A DNA stretch of 64,000 nucleotides from a virus: the IMG/VR virus record IMGVR_UViG_3300019776_000564, positions 1-64,000 of that record. The stretch is one strand, 5' to 3'. The notes beneath the pieces were generated by a model. The model was not told the origin of the DNA and searched no databases. It saw nothing but the letters and a program-made list of their open reading frames with translations. This document shows, one piece after another, positions 8,206-15,373 of the stretch (positions within the stretch are counted from its first letter, which is position 1; each line of letters opens with the position of its first letter). The translations under genes were made by a program, and so were the position numbers.

Positions 8206-8597
8206 AACGTTTATTTAAGGATGTTCAATTGGTTCTGACATCGGCGATCACCCTGGCAATCGGTCTGGCTTTTGGTGCTGTAATTGGCTCAGCGCTTGTA
8301 GATAAGCCTAACGAAAACGAAACGAGGGCGGCTCAGAACGAGCTTTGCCTCAAGGCCAACATGAAGCCTATTCTCGAAAAAGGCGAAATCGTCTGCTCTC
8401 CAAGTGAGGGCATTCAGTTGATCCGCGACTTCTTTGACACAAAGATGGCTAGCATTGTGATCGCTGAAAAGCTGCGACAAGAAGGCTTCCGCCCTAAAGG
8501 TGACGTGAACTGGCCTTCTGATAAAAAGGAAGACTTCAGGAAGCTGAACCCAATTGACCCAAACAGCTTTGAAACCAAGTCTAAGGTCACTGAGTAA
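8202..8597 (+). CDS. Small membrane-anchored hypothetical protein, 131 aa
   Basis: ATG 8202 overlaps the upstream stop (ATGA). A single hydrophobic helix spans about residues 10-32 (LTSAITLAIGLAFGAVIG) after a basic N-terminus, and the remaining 100 residues are hydrophilic. It could be a membrane anchor or an uncleaved signal. Function unknown. The next ATG shares one base with its stop. Confidence 0.75.
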   Translation: MKRLFKDVQLVLTSAITLAIGLAFGAVIGSALVDKPNENETRAAQNELCLKANMKPILEKGEIVCSPSEGIQLIRDFFDTKMASIVIAEKLRQEGFRPKGDVNWPSDKKEDFRKLNPIDPNSFETKSKVTE

Positions 8598-8959
8598 TGA
8601 ACGCATCTGAAGCCTTTTTGAAGTTCTGCAAGAAGAAAGGTATCAAGCCTAACGGTCAATTTGCTGAAGAGAATGGCTATCTATTCGTTGAGGGCTACAA
8701 GGTCGGTCACAAGACTGCAAGCGACCGAGTGCTGAAGTTCCAGCGCATGAGCAAAAAGGCTTCTCAAATGCAGCTTGAGGAGCACACAGAGGTTCTTGAG
8801 AAGTTCCTCAGGGTTTATCAGGCCGCTATTGCAGTCGTCAAAAGTGAAATTGCGGATGTAGCTGTTCATCCGTGTGACGAGAACAATGAAGAGGTGAAAG
8901 CTAAAAAGCTCCCACCTCTTCTTTCCGACCTTTACGAAGCGCTCAAGGATGTCCCTTGA
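8597..8959 (+). CDS. Hypothetical protein, 120 aa
   Basis: The start TAATG overlaps the upstream stop. Lysine-rich N-terminus, with a helical central part containing QMQLEEHTEVLEKFLRVY. No recognised domain. Part of a chain of six tightly packed genes from 7510 to 9818. Confidence 0.75.
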   Translation: MNASEAFLKFCKKKGIKPNGQFAEENGYLFVEGYKVGHKTASDRVLKFQRMSKKASQMQLEEHTEVLEKFLRVYQAAIAVVKSEIADVAVHPCDENNEEVKAKKLPPLLSDLYEALKDVP

Positions 8960-8980
8960 GCATTACAAGTGGAGATGAAA

Positions 8981-9178
8981 ATGAGCAAGCTTAGTCGTAG
9001 CCGTAAGCGTGAGATCCGGGAGAAAGTTCGTGAAGCTGTAGCTTGCGAGATTCGCGATCTGGACGCAAAGGTGTTTGAAAACATCGCGGAGAACGAAGAG
9101 GAACAGGCTTACGTGATGAAGGAGCGTGAAGAGATTGCCGCTCGCATCAACTATAAGCCGACAGGTGATAGCGAGTGA
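8981..9178 (+). CDS. Small highly charged helical protein, 65 aa
   Basis: Start taken at ATG 8981, with GGAG 7 nt upstream; GTG 8969 and ATG 8975 are in-frame alternatives. Arg/Lys-rich at the N-terminus (KLSRSRKREIREKVREAV) and Glu-rich after it. Probably one long helix. Function unknown. Confidence 0.65.
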   Translation: MSKLSRSRKREIREKVREAVACEIRDLDAKVFENIAENEEEQAYVMKEREEIAARINYKPTGDSE

Positions 9179-9384
9179 GCCAAACAAAGCTGCAATCTCT
9201 GAAAGAGACGCTATCCAACACTTTCATTGGCATGTTGGGTAGCTGGCTGATTGTTCTCACCTGCATAACCTACATTCAAAACAACCTTGTAGCGGCAACA
9301 ACCTCGACCATCCTTTGCACCTTTTGGAGCGTTGGTCGGGGTTACTGTGTTCGCCGCTACTTCAACAAACGAGAGACAGCATGA
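9175..9384 (+). CDS. Small two-helix membrane protein (DUF7220-like)
   Basis: 69 aa, GTG start overlapping the upstream TGA. Two hydrophobic segments (about 18-36 and 40-55) are followed by WSVGRGYCVRRYFNKRE. The N-T-F-x-G-x-x-G-S-W start and the W-S-x-x-R-G-Y-x-x-R-R-Y-F ending match, from memory, a widespread phage family of unknown function (DUF7220). Likely inner-membrane. Confidence 0.7.
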   Translation: MSQTKLQSLKETLSNTFIGMLGSWLIVLTCITYIQNNLVAATTSTILCTFWSVGRGYCVRRYFNKRETA

Positions 9385-9818
9385 AAAAGCTTACAGACAA
9401 GGTTCAGAAACTCGAAGCTCGGGCTAAGCGAACCCTTGCGAAGAAACAGGCAAAGAAGCTTGAGCATCAGGCGGCAAAGTTCCGAGAGGACAGCTTGAAG
9501 CTTGGCTCGCAGCTTTCGGTTGCAGGTCAAAACATCTACAAGATCAACCATCCGGCGTATGAGGAGCTTATCCTCCCGCTTCTTGAACGAGCAGCGTCCA
9601 TCGCAGCGTTCTATGGCTTCAACGCGCTGTTTCAGGTTCATACGCCATTTGAAGAGCAGCCTCTGTTCACCAGTTGTATTGGTACGTTAAACGAAGAAAC
9701 CATTACCCCGACAATGCGCGGCTGCATCGAACTGATCGAGAAGCGCCCTGTCATTGGCAAGGTCAATGACGAGCTTATCTCTAAGCCTCGTACTGAACCT
9801 CTGATCCCCAAAGAATAG
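9381..9818 (+). CDS. Hypothetical protein, 145 aa, basic N-terminal coiled coil
   Basis: ATG 9381 overlaps the upstream stop by 4 nt and is preferred over an earlier in-frame codon at 9315 that would overlap the membrane-protein gene. Residues 1-50 are Lys-rich coiled coil (KVQKLEARAKRTLAKKQAKKL); residues 60-145 form a separate, probably folded part. No family recognised. Confidence 0.75.
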   Translation: MKKLTDKVQKLEARAKRTLAKKQAKKLEHQAAKFREDSLKLGSQLSVAGQNIYKINHPAYEELILPLLERAASIAAFYGFNALFQVHTPFEEQPLFTSCIGTLNEETITPTMRGCIELIEKRPVIGKVNDELISKPRTEPLIPKE

Positions 9819-9852
9819 CTGCGATAATCACTGCTCATTAGTGAGGTGTTAA

Positions 9853-10296
9853 ATGAGCGACGAATACTGCCTTGATGACGAACTCACCCGTAAAGCGGGT
9901 GAGGCTGCGTTATGGCTTGATGGGGAGATCAAGCGAGGAGGTCTTACACGATTTGAGGCTTACAACGCCCTTATCGTGTTCGATATGATCACGCTTGGCT
10001 TGATAGACCCGAAGTTCAACGACTGGGCGCGTGAAGAGCGAAACAAGGCTGCTATTGCCTATCCCGACAAGGTTGTTATGCACGCATACAACGCAAAGGG
10101 AGAGGAAACAGTTATTTCCGTTTCTCTTCGCCGTTCTGTGGGTGAAGTGGTCGTAACGCAACTGACCAGAAACCCGGAGTTTACATCGAAGACTCATACC
10201 TTTGATAACGAACCCGATCCCGTAACTGCTGCTTGCAAAGGCTATCTCGATATCATCGATAGGCTCAAAAGCAAGGGCTGTGTGGTGGTAGCCTAA
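9853..10296 (+). CDS. Hypothetical protein, 147 aa
   Basis: Preceded by GAGGTG 7 nt upstream and by a GATAAT-containing element (9825) like those before several other gene groups here. No recognisable domain. The second half reads as alternating beta strands (VVMHAYNAKGEETVISVSL). One nucleotide separates it from the exonuclease gene, so cotranscription is likely. Confidence 0.75.
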   Translation: MSDEYCLDDELTRKAGEAALWLDGEIKRGGLTRFEAYNALIVFDMITLGLIDPKFNDWAREERNKAAIAYPDKVVMHAYNAKGEETVISVSLRRSVGEVVVTQLTRNPEFTSKTHTFDNEPDPVTAACKGYLDIIDRLKSKGCVVVA

Positions 10297-10297
10297 T

Positions 10298-10864
10298 ATG
10301 TCCTGGAAAGTGCTTGCGTTTGGAGATATTGAAACCACAGGACTTAAGCAGGAGGATGGTCATCGAATCATCGAAGTTGCTTTGTCCTGCTGGGGATTCA
10401 ATACGGTAACTGGCGAAAGAAGAAAGATTGGTAAGCCTTACATTCAGCGAATCAACCCGGAAAGGCCGATCGATCCGGGCGCTGAGGCTGTTCACAAGAT
10501 CAGTCTGTCTGATCTTCGCGGCAAGCCAAAGTGGAAAGCAGTAGCGCCGATCGTCAGCAACATCCTCAGCAAGACCGATATCTTTGTTGCCCACAACGCT
10601 CAGTTTGACGCTCCATTTTTGGCGCTTGAGCTTGTTCGTGAGGGCTTGCCGATGCCTACTTTTGGCGTCTACTGCACTATGGATAACGGTCGAAAGGCTA
10701 CCGGGATGGGTAAGGTGCCTAATCTAGGTGAGCTTGCTTACGCATGTGGTATCGATTACGACGCGGACGCTGCTCACAGCGCACTCTATGACACTCAGCT
10801 TTTGGAAGAGTGTTACTGGATAGGCGTTGATCGTGGCCTGTACAAGAGTCCGGCTGATCTGTAG
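10298..10864 (+). CDS. DnaQ-like 3'-5' exonuclease (DEDDh)
   Basis: 188 aa, close to a bare DnaQ exonuclease domain. The metal-binding acidic residues are visible: D10 and E12 in FGDIETTGL (Exo I), D104 in VAHNAQFD (Exo II), and H160 with D165 in HSALYDTQLL (Exo III, the 'h' type). Such enzymes degrade single-stranded DNA or RNA ends in proofreading, repair or host nucleic-acid turnover. No polymerase is linked to it, so which role applies is unknown. Confidence 0.88.
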   Translation: MSWKVLAFGDIETTGLKQEDGHRIIEVALSCWGFNTVTGERRKIGKPYIQRINPERPIDPGAEAVHKISLSDLRGKPKWKAVAPIVSNILSKTDIFVAHNAQFDAPFLALELVREGLPMPTFGVYCTMDNGRKATGMGKVPNLGELAYACGIDYDADAAHSALYDTQLLEECYWIGVDRGLYKSPADL

Positions 10865-10881
10865 CTGCCGACTCTTTCCTG

Positions 10882-10907
10882 TGTGCGCTGCGTAAAATCA
10901 GCGCACA
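10882..10907 (+). promoter_or_regulatory. Dyad surrounding a TAAAAT box
   Basis: TGTGCGCTG (10882-10890) and CAGCGCACA (10899-10907) are perfect inverted arms around CGTAAAAT. The TAAAAT resembles a -10 box lying 33 nt before the lipoprotein start. Similar dyads occur at 12385 and 15324, so I read this as a recurrent promoter/operator. No clear -35 box is visible. Confidence 0.5.
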
Positions 10908-10930
10908 ATCAACAACATAGAGCGCACAAC

Positions 10931-11260
10931 ATGCGGCTTAGCAAATTAGCGTTAGTCCTCGCTGCAAGCATGGCCCTCGCAGGCTGTGATAAAGCAGTCA
11001 TGATCTCCGAGAAACGTATCATTGTTGAAGTGGTTAGCGTTTCGCTTAGCTCCAAGTCAAATAGTCGGGTTACTCTGCGTGAGTTGCCATACGGCTATAT
11101 GTGGGAGGATCAGCGTCTGTCTTGCAGTAACAGTCGCGCTCGCCACGTCGAAGTTGGCAAAAGATGGGAAGTCACTGAGGCCCGCTACGAATACTCCGAA
11201 AGCAAGGGTCAGTTCTCCCGTCTTCTCGGCATCCCTTCAATCTGCGATCAGAGCAACTAA
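10931..11260 (+). CDS. Small lipoprotein
   Basis: 109 aa starting at ATG 10931. MRLSKLALVLAASMALAGC is a classic lipoprotein signal with lipobox LAGC, cleaved before Cys19 and expected to be lipidated and held in the periplasm. The mature part of about 90 residues contains three further cysteines (in RLSCSN and SICDQ, with TLRELPYGYMW between), and a disulfide-stabilised beta fold is plausible. Phage lipoproteins of this type often act in superinfection exclusion or the cell envelope, but nothing here proves it. Confidence 0.75.
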   Translation: MRLSKLALVLAASMALAGCDKAVMISEKRIIVEVVSVSLSSKSNSRVTLRELPYGYMWEDQRLSCSNSRARHVEVGKRWEVTEARYEYSESKGQFSRLLGIPSICDQSN

Positions 11261-11262
11261 TC

Positions 11263-11754
11263 ATGGCTAGCATCTATCAAGACATCGACGGGTCTGGTAT
11301 CGGTTCCAAAACCTGGGAACAAAAGAAAGACAGCCCGGAGTGGACTCTGAAAGAGTACCGCAATGACAAGATCTGGGTTCGTCTCCACTGGATCGGTAAG
11401 TACGATAAGAGCCTGCCGGCCGAGTATCGTCACAGTCACGGTATCCAGGTTTACAACCGACTCATCGTCAAGAAGACCGAGTGGGAGGAAGAGACTTTCG
11501 AGGACAAAGGCTGGATTATCGACCCCGCTGCAACTCAAACCTTCCGAACCAAGTCTGCTGCCGAGTCTGCCTATGAGGATATGCTGCTTCTCTATACAGA
11601 GTGCAGCATTGACGTTGACGAGGATGGCGAAACTATCTTTGTTGAGGCAGGTAATCAGCTTGCGCCAGTTGTAGCTGGTAGCAGCTTGATTATGGATGAG
11701 GAGCAGATTGCTGCCGCTGCTGAAAAAGGCGTTTCGGTTGGCGGCTGGTCTTGA
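11263..11754 (+). CDS. Hypothetical protein, 163 aa, ends in GGWS tag
   Basis: Begins 2 nt after the lipoprotein stop. Acidic, with Trp-rich first half (SKTWEQKKDSPEWTLKEYRNDKIWVRLHW). No known domain. The last four residues GGWS fit the G-x-W-S C-terminal tail shared by about ten other small proteins in this window. The next gene starts within its stop (TTGA). Confidence 0.75.
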   Translation: MASIYQDIDGSGIGSKTWEQKKDSPEWTLKEYRNDKIWVRLHWIGKYDKSLPAEYRHSHGIQVYNRLIVKKTEWEEETFEDKGWIIDPAATQTFRTKSAAESAYEDMLLLYTECSIDVDEDGETIFVEAGNQLAPVVAGSSLIMDEEQIAAAAEKGVSVGGWS

Positions 11755-12344
11755 GTCATTACTTTGAACTGGAAGATGCGCCGGACTATCTGGCGCATTT
11801 CCCTGTGCTGCGCGGTAAAGCACAGTTAGGTCGTGGCGAATACTCTGTTGTATTTGAGGGTTGCTGCCCTAAAACCGTACTAAAGCTAACTGTGGATGAA
11901 ACTACGGTTAACTTCCTGCTTAACAGTCGAATCTTAGGCTGTGAGGGTCTTGTGGAGTTCGTTGAGTATCACGGCTCTATGAAATCCCCAGAGCATGAGA
12001 ATGGAGTACACCTCGTTGAGCTAAAAAGGCTTTACCCAATAGAGCCTGATGCTCACAGATCCCTCTACTGGGAAAGAGAGTCGGTCATTGCGGCGATCCG
12101 TCATCGGATAATTGAGAGTGATCGGTTCGAGGGAATCATCCCGGCTCAAGAGCGTTATGCAGGCGCAATTTACGAGCTTGCGTCCTCTAACCTTTTCAGC
12201 CAGTCAATATCAAAAGCGCTTCACTGTATCAGCCAGTTCATGAAAGCCAGCAGCTTGGATCTTCTTCATGATCTGTGTAACCCCGCAAACTATATGACCG
12301 ATGGTTCTCGGCTCATAATCACCGACCCCCTAGTCACTGTATAG
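11751..12344 (+). CDS. Protein-kinase-like protein
   Basis: 197 aa. A degenerate kinase layout is seen: Gly-rich loop LGRGEYSVVFEG (26-37), VLKLT with candidate ATP-lysine K45, an HDLCNPANYM catalytic-loop-like segment (173-182), and IITDPL (189-194) in the place of DFG. Small phage kinases commonly show D-L-x-x-x-N-x-M followed by ITDP, which is why I favour this call. The N-lobe is short and spacing in the catalytic loop is one residue longer than HRDLKPxN. The start is probably TTG 11751, overlapping the upstream TGA; the next in-frame option is GTG 11805. Confidence 0.55.
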   Translation: MSHYFELEDAPDYLAHFPVLRGKAQLGRGEYSVVFEGCCPKTVLKLTVDETTVNFLLNSRILGCEGLVEFVEYHGSMKSPEHENGVHLVELKRLYPIEPDAHRSLYWERESVIAAIRHRIIESDRFEGIIPAQERYAGAIYELASSNLFSQSISKALHCISQFMKASSLDLLHDLCNPANYMTDGSRLIITDPLVTV

Positions 12345-12384
12345 GTTGACTAGAGGCTCCCGCATCAAAGCCACACTCTGCCTT

Positions 12385-12410
12385 GTTGCGCTCTGTATCA
12401 TGAGCGCAAC
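12385..12410 (+). promoter_or_regulatory. Dyad surrounding a TATCAT box
   Basis: GTTGCGCTC and GAGCGCAAC are perfect 9-bp inverted arms around TGTATCAT. Same design as the elements at 10882 and 15324. It lies in the only sizeable gap between 11751 and 13354, 84 nt before the next start codon. Confidence 0.5.
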
Positions 12411-12493
12411 AGCTAAAACGCTAAGTAGCTGATTCGATTAGCTTTATATTTAGCGGTACTCACTCAAATATCAAAATCAAATAGGTGATTCGC

Positions 12494-13354
12494 ATGGCAG
12501 GCAAAAGCGCACTTCAGCAAGTAGAACAAGAACTTCCTATTGGTGAAACAGGCGTAGAAGAGATCGTAATCGGCGCTACAAGCGATACCGGCCTCGATGC
12601 TCTGGATGCGCTTGACGCAATGTTCGATCAACTTGGCGAAGGTGTTTCTACCGAAAGCATCGTTGTGAGCGGCCTGCCTTCTGTAACGGAAGCTGCAACC
12701 GAAAAGCAGATGATCGAAGCAGGTCATGCTGTGAACACCGAAGAGCTTAAGAAGATGGCTCTCGAAGAACTGGACGAGCAATCGCAGCCGGCACCTGACA
12801 ACGTTCAAGCGCCAGCTCCAGTAGCAAAGCGTCAAGCTCCAGTTACCAAGCGCATCAGCACCGTCGGTATGGCAAAGTCTGAAGCTCTGGCTGTTGCACT
12901 TGGTGACAAGCTTGATGACCTTCTGACCATCGACACCAAAGACCTGGCGATGAGCGATGAACAGCGCTTTGATAAGCGCGTTGCCTTGCTTGAGCAGATC
13001 GACAAGATGCCTAAGAAGATCGGCGAGAAAGCGACCAACCTTTTTGCGCACGTCTCCAAAGGCGCAGCGTTGTCCAACTACACCCGGATCGCAATCAACT
13101 TTCTGGTTCAGAACGACGAAATGTCCAGCAAGCAGTTGAAAGACGCCTATCTGAGCCGGCCTTATAGTGAGGGTACTTCCTCCAGCCAATGCACTCAGTT
13201 GATGCACCTTCTGCCTGCACTCGGTATCGCAATCAAAAGTGGCGGTCGACTGATCCCCAACCCAACCTCTACTCTGCTGCCTCTACTGACAGCGCTGAAT
13301 CAACCCGGCCCAACCACCGGCCCGGTAGAGACTGAAGAAGACTCGGCTGAGTAA
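12494..13354 (+). CDS. Hypothetical protein, 286 aa, flexible N-half and folded C-half
   Basis: ATG 12494 has AGGTGA 6 nt upstream and is preferred over GTG 12485. Residues 1-115 are acidic, with a Pro/Ala linker (QPAPDNVQAPAPVAKRQAPV). Residues about 170-265 look like a compact helical domain possibly of winged-helix type (SSKQLKDAYLSRPYSEGTSSSQCTQLM), which could bind DNA. This is a weak impression. Monocistronic, with an upstream dyad element and a strong terminator after it. Confidence 0.75.
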   Translation: MAGKSALQQVEQELPIGETGVEEIVIGATSDTGLDALDALDAMFDQLGEGVSTESIVVSGLPSVTEAATEKQMIEAGHAVNTEELKKMALEELDEQSQPAPDNVQAPAPVAKRQAPVTKRISTVGMAKSEALAVALGDKLDDLLTIDTKDLAMSDEQRFDKRVALLEQIDKMPKKIGEKATNLFAHVSKGAALSNYTRIAINFLVQNDEMSSKQLKDAYLSRPYSEGTSSSQCTQLMHLLPALGIAIKSGGRLIPNPTSTLLPLLTALNQPGPTTGPVETEEDSAE

Positions 13355-13371
13355 TTCGGTTTCCCCACCTT

Positions 13372-13393
13372 GCCCGCTTAGGCGGGCTTTTTT
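13372..13393 (+). terminator. Rho-independent terminator
   Basis: GCCCGC (13372-13377) pairs with GCGGGC (13382-13387), followed by six T's. Confidence 0.88.
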
Positions 13394-13406
13394 ATGGAGA
13401 GTAGAA

Positions 13407-13616
13407 ATGAGCAGTCTTCCTGATTGTGACCGTGATGTATACGAGCGCGGCGAAGTTGTCGGCGTATACAATATGCCCAAAGAAGAGGCTGAAGCTCTTC
13501 GTCATAGGCTCACCAAAGAAACTGGCAACTTGCATGACTGGCACTACTCTGGCGGTCGCGTTGTTATGAAGGTTCTGCTAGAGCCTAAAGAGAGAAAAGA
13601 GGGTATCTGGGCATGA
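13407..13616 (+). CDS. Small hypothetical protein, 69 aa, ends in GIWA
   Basis: Start ATG 13407 with GGAGAG upstream, immediately after the terminator. Contains YNMPKEEAEALRHRLTKETG. The C-terminal GIWA is a variant of the shared tail. Overlaps the next small membrane gene by 4 nt. Confidence 0.7.
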   Translation: MSSLPDCDRDVYERGEVVGVYNMPKEEAEALRHRLTKETGNLHDWHYSGGRVVMKVLLEPKERKEGIWA

Positions 13617-13723
13617 GCAAGGTTATGAAGTGCTTAGGATTTTGCATGATGATTGTAGGCAGCCTGGCTCTCGTTTACTGCATGGTTAACTTGATTCTTT
13701 TGGCTCAGAGTACAGGTAACTGA
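13613..13723 (+). CDS. 36-aa single-pass membrane peptide
   Basis: ATG 13613 overlaps the upstream TGA. After MSKVMK the rest is hydrophobic (CLGFCMMIVGSLALVYCMVN), a clear transmembrane helix of about 24 residues. The 4-nt overlap upstream and the HNH gene starting 1 nt after its stop support translation. Confidence 0.6.
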   Translation: MSKVMKCLGFCMMIVGSLALVYCMVNLILLAQSTGN

Positions 13724-13724
13724 A

Positions 13725-14279
13725 ATGACAAACCCTTTTCATCCGTACCCGGAGCCAAAGCTGACCATTGAATTGGTTCCATCCAGTCAATGGGGTGACA
13801 ACCTTCGCAGTCATCTGAAGCCTTTGCAGTGGGATCTTCTTCGTCAAGCCTGCTATGTTCGTGCTGATAACCGCTGCGAAGTATGCGGCGGTCGTGGGCA
13901 CAAGCACCCGGTCGAGTGTCATGAAATCTGGGAGTACAACGACAGTGCCCGGATTCAGAAGCTGCTTGGATTGGTTTCGCTGTGTCCAAGCTGTCACAAG
14001 GTGAAGCATATCGGCTTTGCTTTGACACAGGGTCAGGACTCTTTCATGAGATCGCTAGGTCAGTTGGCTACTGTGAATAAGTGGCCTATGGAGTTGGCTA
14101 TTGAGTATGTCGATCGCCAGTTTCAGATTCACAAGATCAGAAGCCAGTGGAAATGGCAGATTGATCTTAGCTGGCTGAACGATGTTGAGCAGTACATCGA
14201 AGAGTCTGAAACCAAACAGCGGGAAGCTCGCTCAGAGCGCGCACAAGACGTTTTATTGAACATGACACGCAAGCGCTAG
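13725..14279 (+). CDS. HNH-fold nuclease-like zinc protein
   Basis: 184 aa. C51EVC54 and C87PSC90 form a likely structural zinc site, VECHEIWEY (H66) supplies the first catalytic His, and HKVKH (91-95) the terminal part of an HNH module. Similar small HNH proteins in phages are homing endonucleases, packaging nucleases or inactive DNA-binding forms. It sits away from the terminase genes, inside an accessory operon. Its C-terminus is a basic helix. Confidence 0.7.
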   Translation: MTNPFHPYPEPKLTIELVPSSQWGDNLRSHLKPLQWDLLRQACYVRADNRCEVCGGRGHKHPVECHEIWEYNDSARIQKLLGLVSLCPSCHKVKHIGFALTQGQDSFMRSLGQLATVNKWPMELAIEYVDRQFQIHKIRSQWKWQIDLSWLNDVEQYIEESETKQREARSERAQDVLLNMTRKR

Positions 14280-14291
14280 AGTCTGTCGATA

Positions 14292-14360
14292 GCGCAGCTT
14301 ATACGAGCTTGTAGGCATGGCTTAAGTCACAGACTGCCGGGATAAGCCTATAAGCTGCGC
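14292..14360. ncRNA. Candidate structured RNA or leader, about 69 nt
   Basis: Perfect 12-bp outer arms, GCGCAGCTTATA (14292-14303) and TATAAGCTGCGC (14349-14360), enclose an inner GGCTTA/TAAGCC pairing. The element fills the gap before the zinc-ribbon gene at 14398 and is followed by GTAGAATC, similar to the -10-like boxes elsewhere. It contains a 17-mer (14298-14314) found again exactly at 27619. Function unknown. Confidence 0.4.
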
Positions 14361-14397
14361 GTAGAATCTAAGCATGTAGATCTATAGGAGTTCCAGA

Positions 14398-14679
14398 ATG
14401 TCCAGAGGAAGAAAGAGCGAAGCTATTCAGGCTCTCGCGGATAAAAGAAAGAGTGACCTGTGCAAGGTCATGAACTCGTTTAGCCGCACCTGCTCCAAAT
14501 GCAAAACGGCCGGAAGCAAGCGAAGGCTGTTTGACCTTGAAGATGGCCTGCTGTGCTTGTTCTGTCTTCCTGAAGGCGTAAATGGCGTCATCGCTTCGGA
14601 GCTTGAAAGGGAAAATAAAGAGCGGCTTGAGTTGGAGAAAAACAAGCCGAAGCCAGAGAGCTATGGTGAATGGTCATGA
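14398..14679 (+). CDS. Zinc-ribbon protein, 93 aa, ends in KPESYGEWS
   Basis: CSKC at about 34-37 and CLFC at about 53-56 form a four-cysteine zinc ribbon. Basic N-terminus (MSRGRKSEAIQALADKRK) and Glu/Lys-rich tail. Its C-terminus KPKPESYGEWS is one of the clearest examples of the shared tag. Translation is coupled to the next gene (TGGTCATGA). Confidence 0.75.
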   Translation: MSRGRKSEAIQALADKRKSDLCKVMNSFSRTCSKCKTAGSKRRLFDLEDGLLCLFCLPEGVNGVIASELERENKERLELEKNKPKPESYGEWS

Positions 14680-14900
14680 ATAACAATGCGGAGTATTGGG
14701 AAGAAGAGGCCGTTTCGCAAAAAGAGGATATGAAGAAAAAGATCGACCTCTTTATCCAGATGGCGAAACAAAGTAACCAAGTCGGAGTTGAGCGAACCAG
14801 AAAATTGGTTTCGGAATCTGAAAAGAAAAGGCTTGAAATGGATGTTGAAGAGTTGCTGGCAGAAGAGCAACGATCAACCGTCATGGGTACATGGGCGTGA
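14676..14900 (+). CDS. Small acidic coiled-coil protein, 74 aa, ends in MGTWA
   Basis: ATG 14676 overlaps the upstream TGA; ATG 14670 is an alternative. Nearly all helix-forming charged residues (ESEKKRLEMDVEELLAEEQR). The C-terminal MGTWA matches the shared [YFM]-G-x-[WF]-[SA] tail. No other feature recognised. Confidence 0.7.
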   Translation: MNNNAEYWEEEAVSQKEDMKKKIDLFIQMAKQSNQVGVERTRKLVSESEKKRLEMDVEELLAEEQRSTVMGTWA

Positions 14901-15286
14901 GATACGAAATCACTAATATGGCGGATGACAGTCTTTATCAATACTTAAAAGGGGACGATAACAGCAAGAAAGAAATGTATGAAGCGATAGTCGCCATGAT
15001 TAAGGCTGAAGAGGAGATTGCAAAAGCAAAAGCGCTTAAAGAAAAGCTGGAAGAGGAAACGGAGGCTGAAAACACCGCATGGTCTAACGTTATGATCGAG
15101 GCGATTGATAGCGGGGTGGTCGACGCAAGCGAAATCACCGAAGAGATATTCAAGATGCGCCGTAATGGTATGTCTATAGGCGCAGCGAGAAGAATGGTTA
15201 AGTCAATTATCAGCCATGAAAGAAGCAAGTTAGCGGAGCTTAAAAAGCTAGAGCCAAAACCTGAAGGCTACGGTTTGTGGTCTTAG
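14897..15286 (+). CDS. Helical protein, about 129 aa, ends in KPEGYGLWS
   Basis: I take GTG 14897 (GTGA overlap with the preceding stop, as elsewhere in this phage); ATG 14891 and ATG 14918 are in-frame alternatives. Charged helical N-half, then SITEEIFKMRRNGMSIGAARRM-like segment that could be a small helix-turn-helix. Ends PKPEGYGLWS. Here the last codons are followed by a plain TAG and no overlapping gene, so the tail is not merely a by-product of coding for a neighbour's start. Confidence 0.7.
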   Translation: MRYEITNMADDSLYQYLKGDDNSKKEMYEAIVAMIKAEEEIAKAKALKEKLEEETEAENTAWSNVMIEAIDSGVVDASEITEEIFKMRRNGMSIGAARRMVKSIISHERSKLAELKKLEPKPEGYGLWS

Positions 15287-15323
15287 TCTAGGCTAAATTC
15301 TGGCGCCCAAATAAAACCTCAAC

Positions 15324-15345
15324 GCGCTCTGTAAAATCAGAGTGC
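15324..15345 (+). promoter_or_regulatory. Dyad surrounding a TAAAAT box
   Basis: GCGCTCTG (15324-15331) and CAGAGTGC (15338-15345), 7 of 8 complementary, flank TAAAAT about 37 nt before the start at 15374. Same family as 10882 and 12385. Confidence 0.5.
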
Positions 15346-15373
15346 AAACAACAACTTAGTGAGAGTCCAAGCA

